Assembly: GCF_902497625.1 (NCBI RefSeq)
Contig: NZ_CABVGX010000008.1
Span: 1 to 64,000 of the forward strand
Source of the DNA: Pseudomonas fluorescens
Lineage (GTDB): Bacteria; Pseudomonadota; Gammaproteobacteria; Pseudomonadales; Pseudomonadaceae
Length of the DNA stretch: 64,000 bases
Direction: 5' to 3'
The position numbers and the translations under genes are program-made. Under the pieces are notes generated by a model. It did not search any database, was not told the origin of the DNA, and saw only the letters and a program-made list of their open reading frames with translations. Shown piece by piece: positions 32,820 through 44,537 of the stretch; position 1 is the stretch's first letter, and every line of letters starts with the position of its first letter.

Positions 32820-33647
32820 TTGTCTACGGGTAATTTGGATTTCGAACAGTTCCGGGTCTTCCTGGAAAAAGCCTGTGGCATTCTGCTCGGTGAAAACAAG
32901 CAGTATCTGGTCTCGAGCCGTCTCAACAAACTGATGGAGCAGCAAGGCATCAAGTCGTTGGGTGAGTTGGTTCAACGCATCCAGACCCAGCCGCGCAGCG
33001 GTTTGCGCGAGATGGTGGTCGATGCCATGACGACCAACGAAACCCTGTGGTTTCGTGACACCTATCCGTTTGAAGTGTTGAAGAACAAGGTGCTGCCGGA
33101 AGCGATCAAGGCCGCCCCTGGCCAGCGTCTGCGCATCTGGTCAGCGGCATGTTCTTCGGGGCAGGAACCGTATTCGCTGTCGATGTCGATCGATGAGTTC
33201 GAGCGGGTCAACATGGGTCAACTGAAGTCAGGTGTGCAAATCGTTGCCACTGATTTGTCCGGTACCATGCTGACCAACTGCAAGACCGGCGAGTACGACA
33301 GCCTGGCGCTCGGCCGTGGTCTGTCGCCGGAGCGTCTGCAGCGTTATTTCGATCCGAAAGGGGCGGGGCGCTGGGCGATCAAGGCGCCGATCAAGAGCCG
33401 CGTGGAGTTCCGCTCGTTCAACCTGCTGGACAGCTACGCGAGCCTGGGCAAGTTCGACATCGTGTTCTGCCGCAACGTGTTGATCTACTTCTCCGCCGAG
33501 GTGAAGAAGGACATTCTGTTGCGTATCCACGGTACGTTGAAGCGTGGTGGTTATCTGTTCCTCGGCGCATCCGAAGCGCTAAACGGTTTGCCGGATCATT
33601 ACCAGATGGTTCAGTGCAGCCCGGGGATTATTTACCAGGCGAAGTGA
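32820..33647 (+). CDS. cheR: Chemotaxis methyltransferase CheR
   Basis: 275 residues from TTG at 32820 (AGAGGCGGC upstream), a rare start codon that the family's N-terminus (STGNLDFEQFRVFLEK) supports. SAM-binding motifs: WSAACSSGQEPYSLSMS (about 110-126), IVATDLSGTML, and FDIVFCRNVLIYFSAEVKKDIL. CheR methylates chemoreceptor glutamates for adaptation. Cotranscribed with cheV; strong terminator after the stop. Confidence 0.95.
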   Translation: MSTGNLDFEQFRVFLEKACGILLGENKQYLVSSRLNKLMEQQGIKSLGELVQRIQTQPRSGLREMVVDAMTTNETLWFRDTYPFEVLKNKVLPEAIKAAPGQRLRIWSAACSSGQEPYSLSMSIDEFERVNMGQLKSGVQIVATDLSGTMLTNCKTGEYDSLALGRGLSPERLQRYFDPKGAGRWAIKAPIKSRVEFRSFNLLDSYASLGKFDIVFCRNVLIYFSAEVKKDILLRIHGTLKRGGYLFLGASEALNGLPDHYQMVQCSPGIIYQAK

Positions 33648-33662
33648 TTTGTCGGTACTACG

Positions 33663-33697
33663 AAAAACGGGAGCCCGCAGAGGGCTCCCGTTTTTTT
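33663..33697 (+). terminator. Terminator of cheV-cheR
   Basis: Stem AACGGGAGCCC/GGGCTCCCGTT followed by TTTTTTT, 16 bp after the cheR stop. Confidence 0.92.
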
Positions 33698-33730
33698 ATG
33701 CCTGCCGTTCTTCCTAACACATCACAAGAC

Positions 33731-33884
33731 CCTGTGGGAGCGAGCTCTGTGGCGAGGGGGCTTGCCCCCGTTCGGCTGCGAAGCAGTCGTAAATCCGATT
33801 TAACTTTTGAAATTTCGGGGCCGCTTTGCGACCCATCGGGGGCAAGCCCCCTCGCCACAGGGCTCACTCCTACAAAGGGTACGG
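33731..33884. repeat. Inverted REP pair between cheR and flgB
   Basis: Two mirrored REP copies, GGCGAGGGGGCTTGCCCCCG and CGGGGGCAAGCCCCCTCGCC, about 70 bp apart, with the conserved inner part (TTCGGCTGCGAAGCAGTCGT). Same family as the four pairs in the 47-48 kb array. The stretch to the flgB promoter contains no gene. Confidence 0.85.
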
Positions 33885-34005
33885 GGGGTTCTTTGGAGGG
33901 TGATAAGCGGCAGAAAAGCGGCGGCCGGCGGACATCCGTTGCCGCTTTTCTGGCATTGCCGCTCGAAGGCTGCCCGCAAAGCCCCGTTTTTCGGGCCTTT
34001 TAGAT

Positions 34006-34022
34006 TTGGCACGCGGCTTGCT
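34006..34022 (+). promoter_or_regulatory. Sigma-54 promoter of flgBCDE
   Basis: TTGGCACGCGGCTTGCT: TTGGCACG, four nt, TTGCT match the -24/-12 consensus exactly, 45 bp before the flgB ATG. In Pseudomonas this promoter is activated by FleQ/FleR-type regulators. Confidence 0.93.
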
Positions 34023-34066
34023 ATGTCTCAGTTACGAAAATTCAGGTCACCCAAAGGTTTCCCGAC

Positions 34067-34474
34067 ATGAGCATCAGCTTCGATAAAGCGCTCGGTATCC
34101 ACGAACAGGCCTTGGGCTTCCGCGCTCAGCGTGCCGAAGTCCTGGCCAACAATATCGCCAACGCCGATACCCCGAACTACAAGGCTCGGGATCTGGACTT
34201 TTCCAAAGTGCTTGCAGCACAGAGCGAGAAGACCAAAACCGGCTCTTTCGCCTTGAATATGACCAACAGCCGTCATATCGAAGCCGAAGGCCTGGGCAAT
34301 GGCGACGAATCGCTGATGTATCGCACGCCGATGCAGCCCTCGATCGACCAGAACACCGTGGACGCGCAAATCGAGCAGTCGAACTACGCGGAAAACGCGG
34401 TCAACTTTCAGGCCAGTTTCACCCTGCTCAACAGCAAATTCAAAGGGCTGGTTTCCGCCCTTCGTGGAGAATAA
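34067..34474 (+). CDS. flgB: Flagellar rod protein FlgB
   Basis: 135 residues. The rod-protein N-terminus ISFDKALGIHEQALGFRAQRAEVLANNIANADTPNYK contains the conserved ANNIANADTPNYKARD; the C-terminus (QSNYAENAVNFQASFTLLNSKFKGLVSAL) forms the second half of the axial coiled coil. Proximal rod subunit, exported by the flagellar type III system. First gene of flgBCDE. Confidence 0.96.
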   Translation: MSISFDKALGIHEQALGFRAQRAEVLANNIANADTPNYKARDLDFSKVLAAQSEKTKTGSFALNMTNSRHIEAEGLGNGDESLMYRTPMQPSIDQNTVDAQIEQSNYAENAVNFQASFTLLNSKFKGLVSALRGE

Positions 34475-34477
34475 GTC

Positions 34478-34921
34478 ATGTCCCTCGCCAGCGTTTTCAA
34501 CATTGCCGGTAGCGGCATGAGCGCCCAGACCACTCGCCTGAACACCGTTGCCAGTAACATCGCCAACGCCGAGACGGTCTCCTCTAGCATTGACCAGACC
34601 TACCGCGCGCGCCATCCGGTATTTGCCACCATGTTCCAGGGCGGCCAGGCCGGCGGCAGCGATTCGCTGTTTCAGAACCAGGATGCGGCAGGGCAGGGCG
34701 TACAAGTGCTGGGCGTGGTCGAAGACCAGAGCAATCTGGATGCTCGCTACGAGCCGAACCATCCATCGGCCGATGCCAAGGGCTACGTCTACTACCCCAA
34801 CGTCAATGTGGTGGAAGAGATGGCTGACATGATTTCTGCGAGTCGTTCGTTCCAGACCAACGCCGAAATGATGAACACCGCCAAAACCATGATGCAGAAG
34901 GTCCTGACCCTCGGTCAGTGA
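34478..34921 (+). CDS. flgC: Flagellar rod protein FlgC
   Basis: 147 residues: MSLASVFNIAGSGMSAQTTRLNTVASNIANAETVSSS and C-terminal VNVVEEMADMISASRSFQTNAEMMNTAKTMMQKVL, the two axial-protein helices. Rod subunit; starts 3 bp after flgB. Confidence 0.96.
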   Translation: MSLASVFNIAGSGMSAQTTRLNTVASNIANAETVSSSIDQTYRARHPVFATMFQGGQAGGSDSLFQNQDAAGQGVQVLGVVEDQSNLDARYEPNHPSADAKGYVYYPNVNVVEEMADMISASRSFQTNAEMMNTAKTMMQKVLTLGQ

Positions 34922-34936
34922 TAAGGGGCAACTCAG

Positions 34937-35659
34937 ATGAGTGTTACCGATTCCACCAGTGGTTTGAGCCTCAACGACATCCTGGCCAATTCGTCGATCA
35001 AGACCAAAACCAGCGACGATAGCCTGGCGTCCGCCACCGGCAGCGTCGCGGGCAAGAAGGAACTGGGCAAGGATGCGTTCCTGCAACTGCTGGTGACGCA
35101 GCTGAAAAACCAGAACCCGCTCGAGCCGCAGGACAACGGCGAGTTCGTTGCCCAGTTGGCGCAGTTCAGTAGCCTGGAAGGCATCACCACACTGAATGAC
35201 ACGGTTTCCGGCATTGCCGGCAACTACAACTCGTCTCAGGCCTTGCAGGCGTCGTCGCTGGTCGGCCGTTCGGTCATCGCGCCGGGCGACAAGGCCGTGG
35301 TCGACACCTCCAAGAGCCTGAACGGCACCGTCGCCGTGCCGGTCTCGCTGGATGCGGTGACGCTGAAAATCACCAATTCCGACGGCAAGGTTATCCGCAC
35401 CATCGACATGGGCAGTCAGTCGGCGGGCAACGCGAGCTTCATCTGGGACGGCAAGACGGATGCGGGCGAAGTGGCACCGGCGGGTACTTACACCTTTGCC
35501 GCCACCGCCAACATCGACAACAAGGCGACCTCGCTGATCACCAATCTGCCAGCGACCGTCAGCAGCGTAACGATCAGCCAGACGGGCGGCGAATTGATGC
35601 TCAATCTGGCCGGGCTGGGCAGCATTGCCCTGTCCAAAGTTCAAACCATTGGTATGTAG
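34937..35659 (+). CDS. flgD: Hook capping protein FlgD
   Basis: 240 residues. N-terminal secretion/assembly part with GKDAFLQLLVTQLKNQNPLEP (family signature), then the FlgD Ig-like and Tudor-like domains (SFIWDGKTDAGEVAPAGTYTF). FlgD forms the cap under which FlgE polymerises. Starts 15 bp after flgC. Confidence 0.96.
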   Translation: MSVTDSTSGLSLNDILANSSIKTKTSDDSLASATGSVAGKKELGKDAFLQLLVTQLKNQNPLEPQDNGEFVAQLAQFSSLEGITTLNDTVSGIAGNYNSSQALQASSLVGRSVIAPGDKAVVDTSKSLNGTVAVPVSLDAVTLKITNSDGKVIRTIDMGSQSAGNASFIWDGKTDAGEVAPAGTYTFAATANIDNKATSLITNLPATVSSVTISQTGGELMLNLAGLGSIALSKVQTIGM

Positions 35660-35690
35660 AGCCGACTAACCCGGCAAAAAGGAGTGGAAT

Positions 35691-37007
35691 ATGTCTTTCA
35701 ATATCGGCCTTAGCGGTCTCTATGCAGCCAACAAACAACTGGACGTGACCGGCAACAACATCGCCAACGTGGCGACCACCGGTTTCAAATCGTCCCGTGC
35801 AGAATTCGAAGATGTCTACTCGGCGACCAAGCTGGGTTCGGGCAGCAAAACCGTGGGCAGCGGCGTGCGCTTGGCCAACGTGGCTCAGCAGTTCACCCAG
35901 GGCGACATCAACAACACCGGCAACGTGCTGGACATGGGCATCAACGGTTCAGGCTTCTTCGTCTTGAACGACAGCGGTTCGTTGTCTTACACCCGTTCCG
36001 GCACGTTCAAGGTCGACAAGGAAGGCTACGTGACCAACAGCGACGGCTCTGCGCGTCTGCAGGGTTACGGCGTGGATGCCAATGGCAAGATCCAGAATGG
36101 CATTCTGACCGACCTGCGCATCGACACGTCGAACCTGGCGCCAAAATCCACCAGCGTGGTGTCGTCGACCATCAACCTGAACTCCACTGCGGCAGTGATC
36201 GATCAGGCCGTTGTCACCAACAAGTTCGATCCGACCAAGACCGAGACCTTCACCAAGCAGTTCAGTACGCCGGTGTTCGACAGCCAGGGCAACCAGCACC
36301 AGATGGACCAATACATGGTCAAGACGGGCGCTAATACCTGGGACACTTATACCCTGATCGATGGCCGCAACCCTGACGGTAGCGATCCTAAAGTGACCGG
36401 CCCAGTGCCGTCGACCATGGTGTTCGACACCTCGGGCAAACTGGTTTCCGTCACCACGCCAGCTACCCCGACCCCGATCGTCAGCCCTGATCTGAAAGTC
36501 ACCGGTTGGGTCCCAGGCACCGTCACTGACGGCGTGTGGAAGGCCAACGGCGCAGCGGCAAACCCGGACGGTGTGACCATTTCGATGAGCAACACCACCC
36601 AGTTCAACGCCGATACCGCGCGTTCGATCCCGGCGCAGAATGGCTACGCCACTGGTCAGATCACCAACCTGACCATCGACGGCAGCGGTGTGATGCTGGC
36701 TAACTTCAGCAACTACCAGACCAAGCCGATCGGCCAGATCTCGCTCGCCAGCTTCACTAACGAACAAGGTCTGCAGGCGGTAGGCGGCACCAGCTGGAAA
36801 GAGACTTACGCGTCGGGCATCCCGGGCTACGATGCGCCGGAAACCGGCACCTTGGGCCAGATCCGCTCCAACTCGCTGGAAGAGTCCAACGTCAACCTGA
36901 CCAGTGAACTGGTCGACCTGATCAAGGCGCAGAGCAACTACCAGGCGAACGCCAAGACCATCTCCACCCAAAGCACCATCATGCAGACCATCATTCAGAT
37001 GGCTTGA
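35691..37007 (+). CDS. flgE: Flagellar hook protein FlgE
   Basis: 438 residues: MSFNIGLSGLYAANKQLDVTGNNIANVATTGFKSSRAEF at the N-terminus, NLTSELVDLIKAQSNYQANAKTISTQSTIMQTIIQMA at the C-terminus. The middle is variable and Thr/Asn-rich. Ordinary Gram-negative length is 400-460. A terminator and REP array follow and flgF is not downstream, so the basal-body gene set is split at this point. Confidence 0.96.
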   Translation: MSFNIGLSGLYAANKQLDVTGNNIANVATTGFKSSRAEFEDVYSATKLGSGSKTVGSGVRLANVAQQFTQGDINNTGNVLDMGINGSGFFVLNDSGSLSYTRSGTFKVDKEGYVTNSDGSARLQGYGVDANGKIQNGILTDLRIDTSNLAPKSTSVVSSTINLNSTAAVIDQAVVTNKFDPTKTETFTKQFSTPVFDSQGNQHQMDQYMVKTGANTWDTYTLIDGRNPDGSDPKVTGPVPSTMVFDTSGKLVSVTTPATPTPIVSPDLKVTGWVPGTVTDGVWKANGAAANPDGVTISMSNTTQFNADTARSIPAQNGYATGQITNLTIDGSGVMLANFSNYQTKPIGQISLASFTNEQGLQAVGGTSWKETYASGIPGYDAPETGTLGQIRSNSLEESNVNLTSELVDLIKAQSNYQANAKTISTQSTIMQTIIQMA

Positions 37008-37033
37008 TGCTGGCTAGCTGAGACGCAGTACCA

Positions 37034-37060
37034 AGAGCCCCTCGCGAGAGGGGCTTTTTT
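37034..37060 (+). terminator. Terminator of flgBCDE
   Basis: Stem AGCCCCTCGC/GCGAGAGGGGCT followed by TTTTTT, 27 bp after the flgE stop. Confidence 0.9.
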
Positions 37061-37109
37061 GTGGGTGGGATTTTTATGGCTGGGGCAGGATTTTGTGTTG
37101 TCCGGGAGG

Positions 37110-37402
37110 GCCTCATCGCGGGCAAGCCACGCTCCCACAGGACTTTGGTGCTCACACATCCATCAAACGCTGCGAAACCTGTGGGAGCGCGGCTTGCCCG
37201 CGATGGCGCCAGACCGTCAGTGCCTCCCACAGGGTTTGTGGTGCTCACACATCCATCAAACGCTGCGAAACCTGTGGGAGCGTGGCTTGCCCGCGATGGC
37301 GCCAGACCGTCAGTGCCTCCCACAGGGTTTGTGGTGCTCACACATCCATCAAACGCTGCGAAACCTGTGGGAGCGTGGCTTGCCCGCGATGGCGCCAGAC
37401 CG
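37110..37402. repeat. 93-bp tandem repeat made of REP elements
   Basis: Three tandem copies of a 93-bp unit; the marker TGCGAAACCT recurs at 37171, 37264 and 37357. Each unit contains one REP (CTGTGGGAGCGTGGCTTGCC and its inverted partner) plus the spacer TTTGTGGTGCTCACACATCC. Copies 2 and 3 are almost identical, copy 1 differs in a few bases. No gene; the reading frames in it are repeats of one another. Confidence 0.9.
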
Positions 37403-37425
37403 GTCACCACATTTGCATGAGCAAA

Positions 37426-37465
37426 AGAAAACCCCCGACCATCATGAATACTGATCGGGGGTTTC
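37426..37465 (-). terminator. Terminator of nrdA
   Basis: Arms AAACCCCCGA/TCGGGGGTTT with a long loop; on the minus strand the stem is followed by TTTTC. It lies between the REP array and the nrdA stop. Confidence 0.75.
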
Positions 37466-37499
37466 GAGGTCAGCGCCTTGCAGCGCTTACCGGCTCAGC

Positions 37500-40394
<2,895 letters not shown>

Positions 40395-41126
40395 GGGGGG
40401 TTGTCTCCACATTCTCTATGTTTGTTTGGGCACCATCACGGTGCCCACCGTTCTGTCCTGAAGCACTACAACCGACGGGCGTCGGGCATAACCACTTCGG
40501 GACAGTAGGAAAAAGCTAATGATGCCGCTTCCGTGCCGAAGTCTTTGGTGCCGAGCCTGGGCCCGAAACCGGATTCCTTTCAGGGTGCGAGTCTTACTGC
40601 AACACCCGTACCGTTTCGGCAATTTTTGCCCTGAAAAACGGTGCCATCCGCGGAGGCGGTATGGGCTTGAAAAATCGCGCTGGTCAACCCTAAACAGGCA
40701 ATTAAAGCGCTTGAGTTTCTGGTCTGAAATGTGGTTGGTCTTTTAAGCTAAAACCCTACATGTAGGGTTTTTTTCGCGACGGGCTACAAGATAATGCGTT
40801 TTGGGGGGTGTTGCAACGTACTACCTGTGGATAAACCTGTGCGTATATTGTGTGTGAAAGGTGGAACGCGCGTGTAAGCCGCGACGCTACTGGAGCGGAC
40901 CCTTTTTCAGGGTTTTTCAGTGATCGAAAGCTCTCTGTCGGATTTCCAACGGCGCGAACCCTATCACAGAAAAATCGACGTTTGCGCATGCATTTATCGG
41001 CTTGTGTTCTCGGCGGCCGGCGTTTATACAATCGGCCGATGCACAGGTATTCTTATCCGCCCTGAACATTACAAAAAGACGGGCGGATCCTTCCTTTATT
41101 GATGTTGTTGGCTAGCAGAGGTCACC
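40395..41126 (-). promoter_or_regulatory. Long nrdA leader and control region
   Basis: 730 bp with no gene. On the minus strand, from distal to proximal: a NrdR-like box GTGCGTATATTGTGT (40839-40853), an exact DnaA box TGTGGATAA (40826-40834), a hairpin CCCTACATGTAGGG with T-run (40749-40774) that could be an attenuator, a structured stretch (40520-40660) with complementary arms ACCGTTT/AAACGGT and GGGTG/CACCC, and a hairpin GGGCACC/GGTGCCC at 40428-40446 close to the start. DnaA and NrdR control of nrd genes is known in other bacteria. Confidence 0.65.
40826..40834 (-). promoter_or_regulatory. DnaA box upstream of nrdA
   Basis: TGTGGATAA is the exact reverse complement of the DnaA consensus TTATCCACA. 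E. coli nrdAB carries comparable boxes that link dNTP supply to replication initiation. Confidence 0.6.
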
Positions 41127-41849
41127 GTGGAGCAAGAAGCCTGGCAGGTGTTGATTGTCGAGGATGACCAGCGACTGGCCGAACTGACCCGCGATTACCT
41201 GGAAGCCAATGGCCTGCGCGTGTCGATCGAAGGCAACGGCGCACGCGCGGCGGCGCGCATCATCAACGAGAAACCGGACCTGGTGATCCTCGACCTGATG
41301 CTGCCCGGCGAAGACGGCCTGAGCATCTGCCGCAAGGTTCGCGACCGCTTCGACGGGCCGATCCTGATGCTCACGGCCCGCACCGACGACACCGATCAGA
41401 TCCTCGGGCTGGACCTGGGCGCCGATGATTATGTGTGCAAACCCGTGCGCCCGCGCTTGCTGCTGGCACGTATCCAGGCGCTGCTGCGGCGCAGCGAGGC
41501 TCCCGAAGCAGCGCCGGAAAAACAACGGCGTTTGCAGTTTGGACCGTTGGTCGTCGACAACGCGTTGCGTGAGGCCTGGTTGAATGACAACGGCATCGAA
41601 CTGACCAGCGCCGAATTTGATCTGCTCTGGCTATTGGTTGCCAATGCCGGGCGCATCCTCTCCCGCGAAGAGATTTTCACCGCCCTGCGCGGCATCGGTT
41701 ATGACGGCCAGGACCGCTCGATCGACGTGCGCATCTCGCGCATCCGCCCGAAAATCGGTGACGACCCCGAGCATCCGCGCCTGATCAAGACCATCCGCAG
41801 CAAAGGCTATCTGTTCGTCCCTGAAGCCTGCGTAGACACTTCGTTGTGA
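41127..41849 (+). CDS. OmpR-family response regulator, RstA-like
   Basis: 240 residues from GTG at 41127 (AGAGG upstream). Receiver domain 1-120 (VLIVEDDQRLAELTRDYL; phospho-Asp in LVILDLMLPGEDG near 56; Lys in DYVCKPVRPRLLL near 105) and winged-helix output domain 140-232 (ELTSAEFDLLWLLVANAGRILSREEI; DRSIDVRISRIRPKIGDDP; IRSKGYLFV). Pairs with the kinase overlapping by 4 bp. The nrdA-RR-HK gene order is the same as in P. aeruginosa. Target genes unknown. Confidence 0.92.
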   Translation: MEQEAWQVLIVEDDQRLAELTRDYLEANGLRVSIEGNGARAAARIINEKPDLVILDLMLPGEDGLSICRKVRDRFDGPILMLTARTDDTDQILGLDLGADDYVCKPVRPRLLLARIQALLRRSEAPEAAPEKQRRLQFGPLVVDNALREAWLNDNGIELTSAEFDLLWLLVANAGRILSREEIFTALRGIGYDGQDRSIDVRISRIRPKIGDDPEHPRLIKTIRSKGYLFVPEACVDTSL

Positions 41850-43456
41850 ACTCGATTTTCCTGCGCATCTATGGCGGCATGTGCGCCGCGCTGATTCTGG
41901 TGGCGGTGCTCGGCGTGCTCGCATTGCATTTGCTCAATCAGGTGCGTGGCGAGCAATACCGCGAACGCCTGGCCCACGGCACGTTTTCGCTGATGGCCGA
42001 CAACCTGCAACCCATGAACGAAACCCAGCGTCACCGCGCAATTCTGGTCTGGGAGCGGTTGCTCGGGATTCCGTTGGTGCTGAGGACGTTCGCCCAGACC
42101 GATCTTGACCTGACCCAGCGCACCCGGGTACTGCGCGGTCAGGCGCTGGTGGAGCAAACCGGGCCGCATGCGGCGAAGGTCTACCGGCTGGTCAGCGAGA
42201 AGGAGCAGTTGGTGCTGACAGGTGAGGTCCAGCAGATCAGCGAGCAACTTGCACGGGCGACCATTTACCTGCTGACCGACGAGCTGGTGCGCGTGCCCGT
42301 GGCCGATCAGCCCAAGCGGCTCGCGCAGTTAAAGGAAGAAAAGGGCTTCGGCTTCGATTTGCGCCTGGTCACTGTGGATCAGGCCGACATGGATGAAGAC
42401 CAGAGCCGGCGGGTTTCCGAGGGCGACACGGTGATGGCCCTGGGCAAGGGCGGTGATTCGATCCGGGTGTTTGCCGGCATGGTCGGCACGCCGTGGGTCC
42501 TGGAAATCGGGCCGCTGTATCAGATGAACCCGTATCCGCCGGAATGGCTGGTACTGATTGCGGCCCTTGGTCTGAGCCTGATCGGGTTGATCGTCTATCT
42601 ATTGGTGCGGCAACTGGAACGTCGCCTGCGCGGTCTTGAAGCCGCTGCCACTCGCATCGCCAAAGGCAGTCTGGAAACTCGCGTACCAACACGCGGCGCG
42701 GACTCGGTCGGGCGCCTGGCTTCGGCGTTCAACGGCATGGCCGAACATCTGCAGCAGTTGCTGGCGATTCAACGCGAACTGGTGCGCGCGGTGTCTCACG
42801 AATTGCGTACGCCGGTGGCGCGCCTGCGTTTCGGCCTGGAAATGATCGGCTCGGCGACCACGCCTCAGGCGCTGGAAAAGTACCGCGAGGGCATGGACCA
42901 CGACATCGAAGACCTCGATAAGCTGGTCGATGAAATGCTGACCTACGCACGACTGGAGCAGGGCTCGCCTGCGTTGAATTTCCAGCGTATCGATCTGGAT
43001 GCGCTGGTCAATCAGGTGATCGAGGAGCTCGCACCGTTGCGCGCCGACGTCAGTGTGCAGCGTGGTTTGTGCCTCTCGGCGGCGGATTGCGATGACGCCT
43101 GGGTCGAGGCCGAGCCGCGTTACCTGCACCGCGCGATTCAAAACCTGGTAGGCAACGCCATGCGGCATGCGCAATCGCGGGTGACCGTCAGTTATCAGGT
43201 CGGCCAGCAGCGTTGTCGGGTGGACATCGAAGACGACGGGCCGGGCGTGCCGGAGTCGGCGTGGGAAAAAATCTTCACGCCATTCCTGCGCCTCGATGAT
43301 AGCCGGACCCGGGCGTCGGGCGGGCATGGGCTGGGACTGTCGATCGTGCGGCGGATTATTCACTGGCACGACGGACGGGCGTTGATCAGCAAGAGCAAGA
43401 GCCTGGGCGGGGCGTGTTTCAGCCTGAGCTGGCCCAGGAATCAGGAGCGGCGCTGA
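41846..43456 (+). CDS. Membrane histidine kinase, RstB-like
   Basis: 536 residues from GTG at 41846. TM1 about 10-30, periplasmic sensor about 31-228, TM2 about 231-252, HAMP about 253-305, HisKA with His in VSHELRTPVARLRF (about 317), HATPase_c with NLVGNAMRHA, DDGPGVPE and GGHGLGLSIVRRI. Cognate sensor of the preceding regulator, translationally coupled in GTGA. Signal unknown. Confidence 0.92.
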   Translation: MNSIFLRIYGGMCAALILVAVLGVLALHLLNQVRGEQYRERLAHGTFSLMADNLQPMNETQRHRAILVWERLLGIPLVLRTFAQTDLDLTQRTRVLRGQALVEQTGPHAAKVYRLVSEKEQLVLTGEVQQISEQLARATIYLLTDELVRVPVADQPKRLAQLKEEKGFGFDLRLVTVDQADMDEDQSRRVSEGDTVMALGKGGDSIRVFAGMVGTPWVLEIGPLYQMNPYPPEWLVLIAALGLSLIGLIVYLLVRQLERRLRGLEAAATRIAKGSLETRVPTRGADSVGRLASAFNGMAEHLQQLLAIQRELVRAVSHELRTPVARLRFGLEMIGSATTPQALEKYREGMDHDIEDLDKLVDEMLTYARLEQGSPALNFQRIDLDALVNQVIEELAPLRADVSVQRGLCLSAADCDDAWVEAEPRYLHRAIQNLVGNAMRHAQSRVTVSYQVGQQRCRVDIEDDGPGVPESAWEKIFTPFLRLDDSRTRASGGHGLGLSIVRRIIHWHDGRALISKSKSLGGACFSLSWPRNQERR

Positions 43457-43537
43457 AGTAGTAGGGGGGTATTACCTGCCGTTGTGGGAAAGGACTACTT
43501 TGAGTCTTCCTATGTTTTCCCGCAGAGGGCTCCTCCC

Positions 43538-44119
43538 ATGGCTGCCAAGAAAATTCTGATGCTGGTCGGCGATTACGTCGAAGATTATGAAGTGATGGTG
43601 CCGTTTCAGGCGCTATTGATGGTGGGTCATACAGTGCACGCCGTCTGCCCTGACAAAGGCACCGGGCAAACCGTACGCACAGCGATTCATGACTTCGAAG
43701 GCGACCAGACCTACAGCGAAAAACCCGGACACCTGTTCGCCTTGAATTTCGACTTCGCCCAGGTGGCCGAGGCGGACTACGATGCGCTGGTCATTCCCGG
43801 CGGCCGTGCGCCGGAGTACCTGCGTCTGAACGAAAAAGTCCTCGAGCTGGTGCGAGCCTTCGACAAGGCCGGCAAACCGATTGCCGCCGTGTGTCACGGT
43901 GCGCAGTTGCTGGCGGCGGCGGGCATTCTCGAAGGTCGCGAGTGCAGTGCTTACCCGGCCTGTGCGCCGGAAGTGCGTCTGGCCGGCGGCACGTTCATCG
44001 ATATCCCGGTGACGCAGGGCCACGTTCAGGGCAATCTGGCGACTGCCCCGGCCTGGCCGGCGCACCCGAACTGGCTGGCCGGTTTTCTCGGTTTGCTGGG
44101 CACCAAAATCACCTTGTAA
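43538..44119 (+). CDS. DJ-1/PfpI family protein
   Basis: 193 residues from ATG at 43538 (AGAGGG upstream; start at 43484 unlikely). [27 protein letters not shown] and [13 protein letters not shown], with the nucleophile elbow [16 protein letters not shown] (Cys near 125): the class I glutamine-amidotransferase-like fold of PfpI/YhbO proteins, which act as stress-related glyoxalases, deglycases or proteases. Followed by a small RHH gene 13 bp on. Confidence 0.9.
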   Translation: MAAKKILMLVGDYVEDYEVMVPFQALLMVGHTVHAVCPDKGTGQTVRTAIHDFEGDQTYSEKPGHLFALNFDFAQVAEADYDALVIPGGRAPEYLRLNEKVLELVRAFDKAGKPIAAVCHGAQLLAAAGILEGRECSAYPACAPEVRLAGGTFIDIPVTQGHVQGNLATAPAWPAHPNWLAGFLGLLGTKITL

Positions 44120-44132
44120 CGAAGGTCCTGTC

Positions 44133-44438
44133 ATGTGCGAGCTGTACGTCAAAGCCGATCCGATTCTGTATGAGTCGCGCTCGCGGTCGCTACGCATCCG
44201 TGGCGTGGTGACCACATTGCGCCTGGAAAATCAGTTCTGGGACATCCTCAGTGAAATCGCTGAGGTCGATGGCATGACCACCAATCAGTTGATCGCCAAG
44301 CTGTATGAAGAGGTGATGGATTATCGCGGGGAGGTGGTGAATTTTGCTTCGTTCCTGCGGGTGAGTTGTACGCGCTATCTGAGCCAGCGGCGGACGCAAG
44401 CGCCAGAGTTGTCGGTGGTGCGCTCGGCGGTGAAGTAG
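44133..44438 (+). CDS. Ribbon-helix-helix protein (RHH_4)
   Basis: 101 residues beginning MCELYVKADPILYESRSRSLRIRGVVTTLRLENQFWDILSEIA...TTNQLIAKLYEEV: the RHH_4 pattern, an extended strand SRSLRIRGVVTTLRL then two helices. Such short proteins are frequent in Pseudomonas; their targets are unknown. AAGGTCC upstream of ATG. Probably cotranscribed with the PfpI gene. Confidence 0.85.
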   Translation: MCELYVKADPILYESRSRSLRIRGVVTTLRLENQFWDILSEIAEVDGMTTNQLIAKLYEEVMDYRGEVVNFASFLRVSCTRYLSQRRTQAPELSVVRSAVK

Positions 44439-44445
44439 CCTAGAA

Positions 44446-44512
44446 CGCGTCGCTCCCGCTGCCGGGAGCGTGCTCGCGATGGTCTGGGCGGCCGCCGCGA
44501 GCAAATTCGCTT
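44446..44512. repeat. Degenerate REP element
   Basis: GCTCCCGCTGCCGGGAGC hairpin followed by GTGCTCGCGATGG and CCGCGAGCAAATTCGC, a worn REP pair between convergent genes that may also act as a terminator. Confidence 0.6.
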
Positions 44513-44537
44513 TTAATCAGTAGACGACCCCTGAGAA

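Noticed and set aside
34028..35644. A 538-codon frame antisense to flgBCD
   Set aside because: The flagellar genes on the plus strand are unmistakable; the antisense frame is composition-driven.
37110..37402. A CRISPR array
   Set aside because: Units are 93 bp, contain REP palindromes, and the intervening sequences are repeated, not unique spacers; no cas gene nearby.
40520..40660. A cobalamin riboswitch upstream of nrdA
   Set aside because: The conserved B12-box and core motifs were not found on either strand; only general structure can be claimed.
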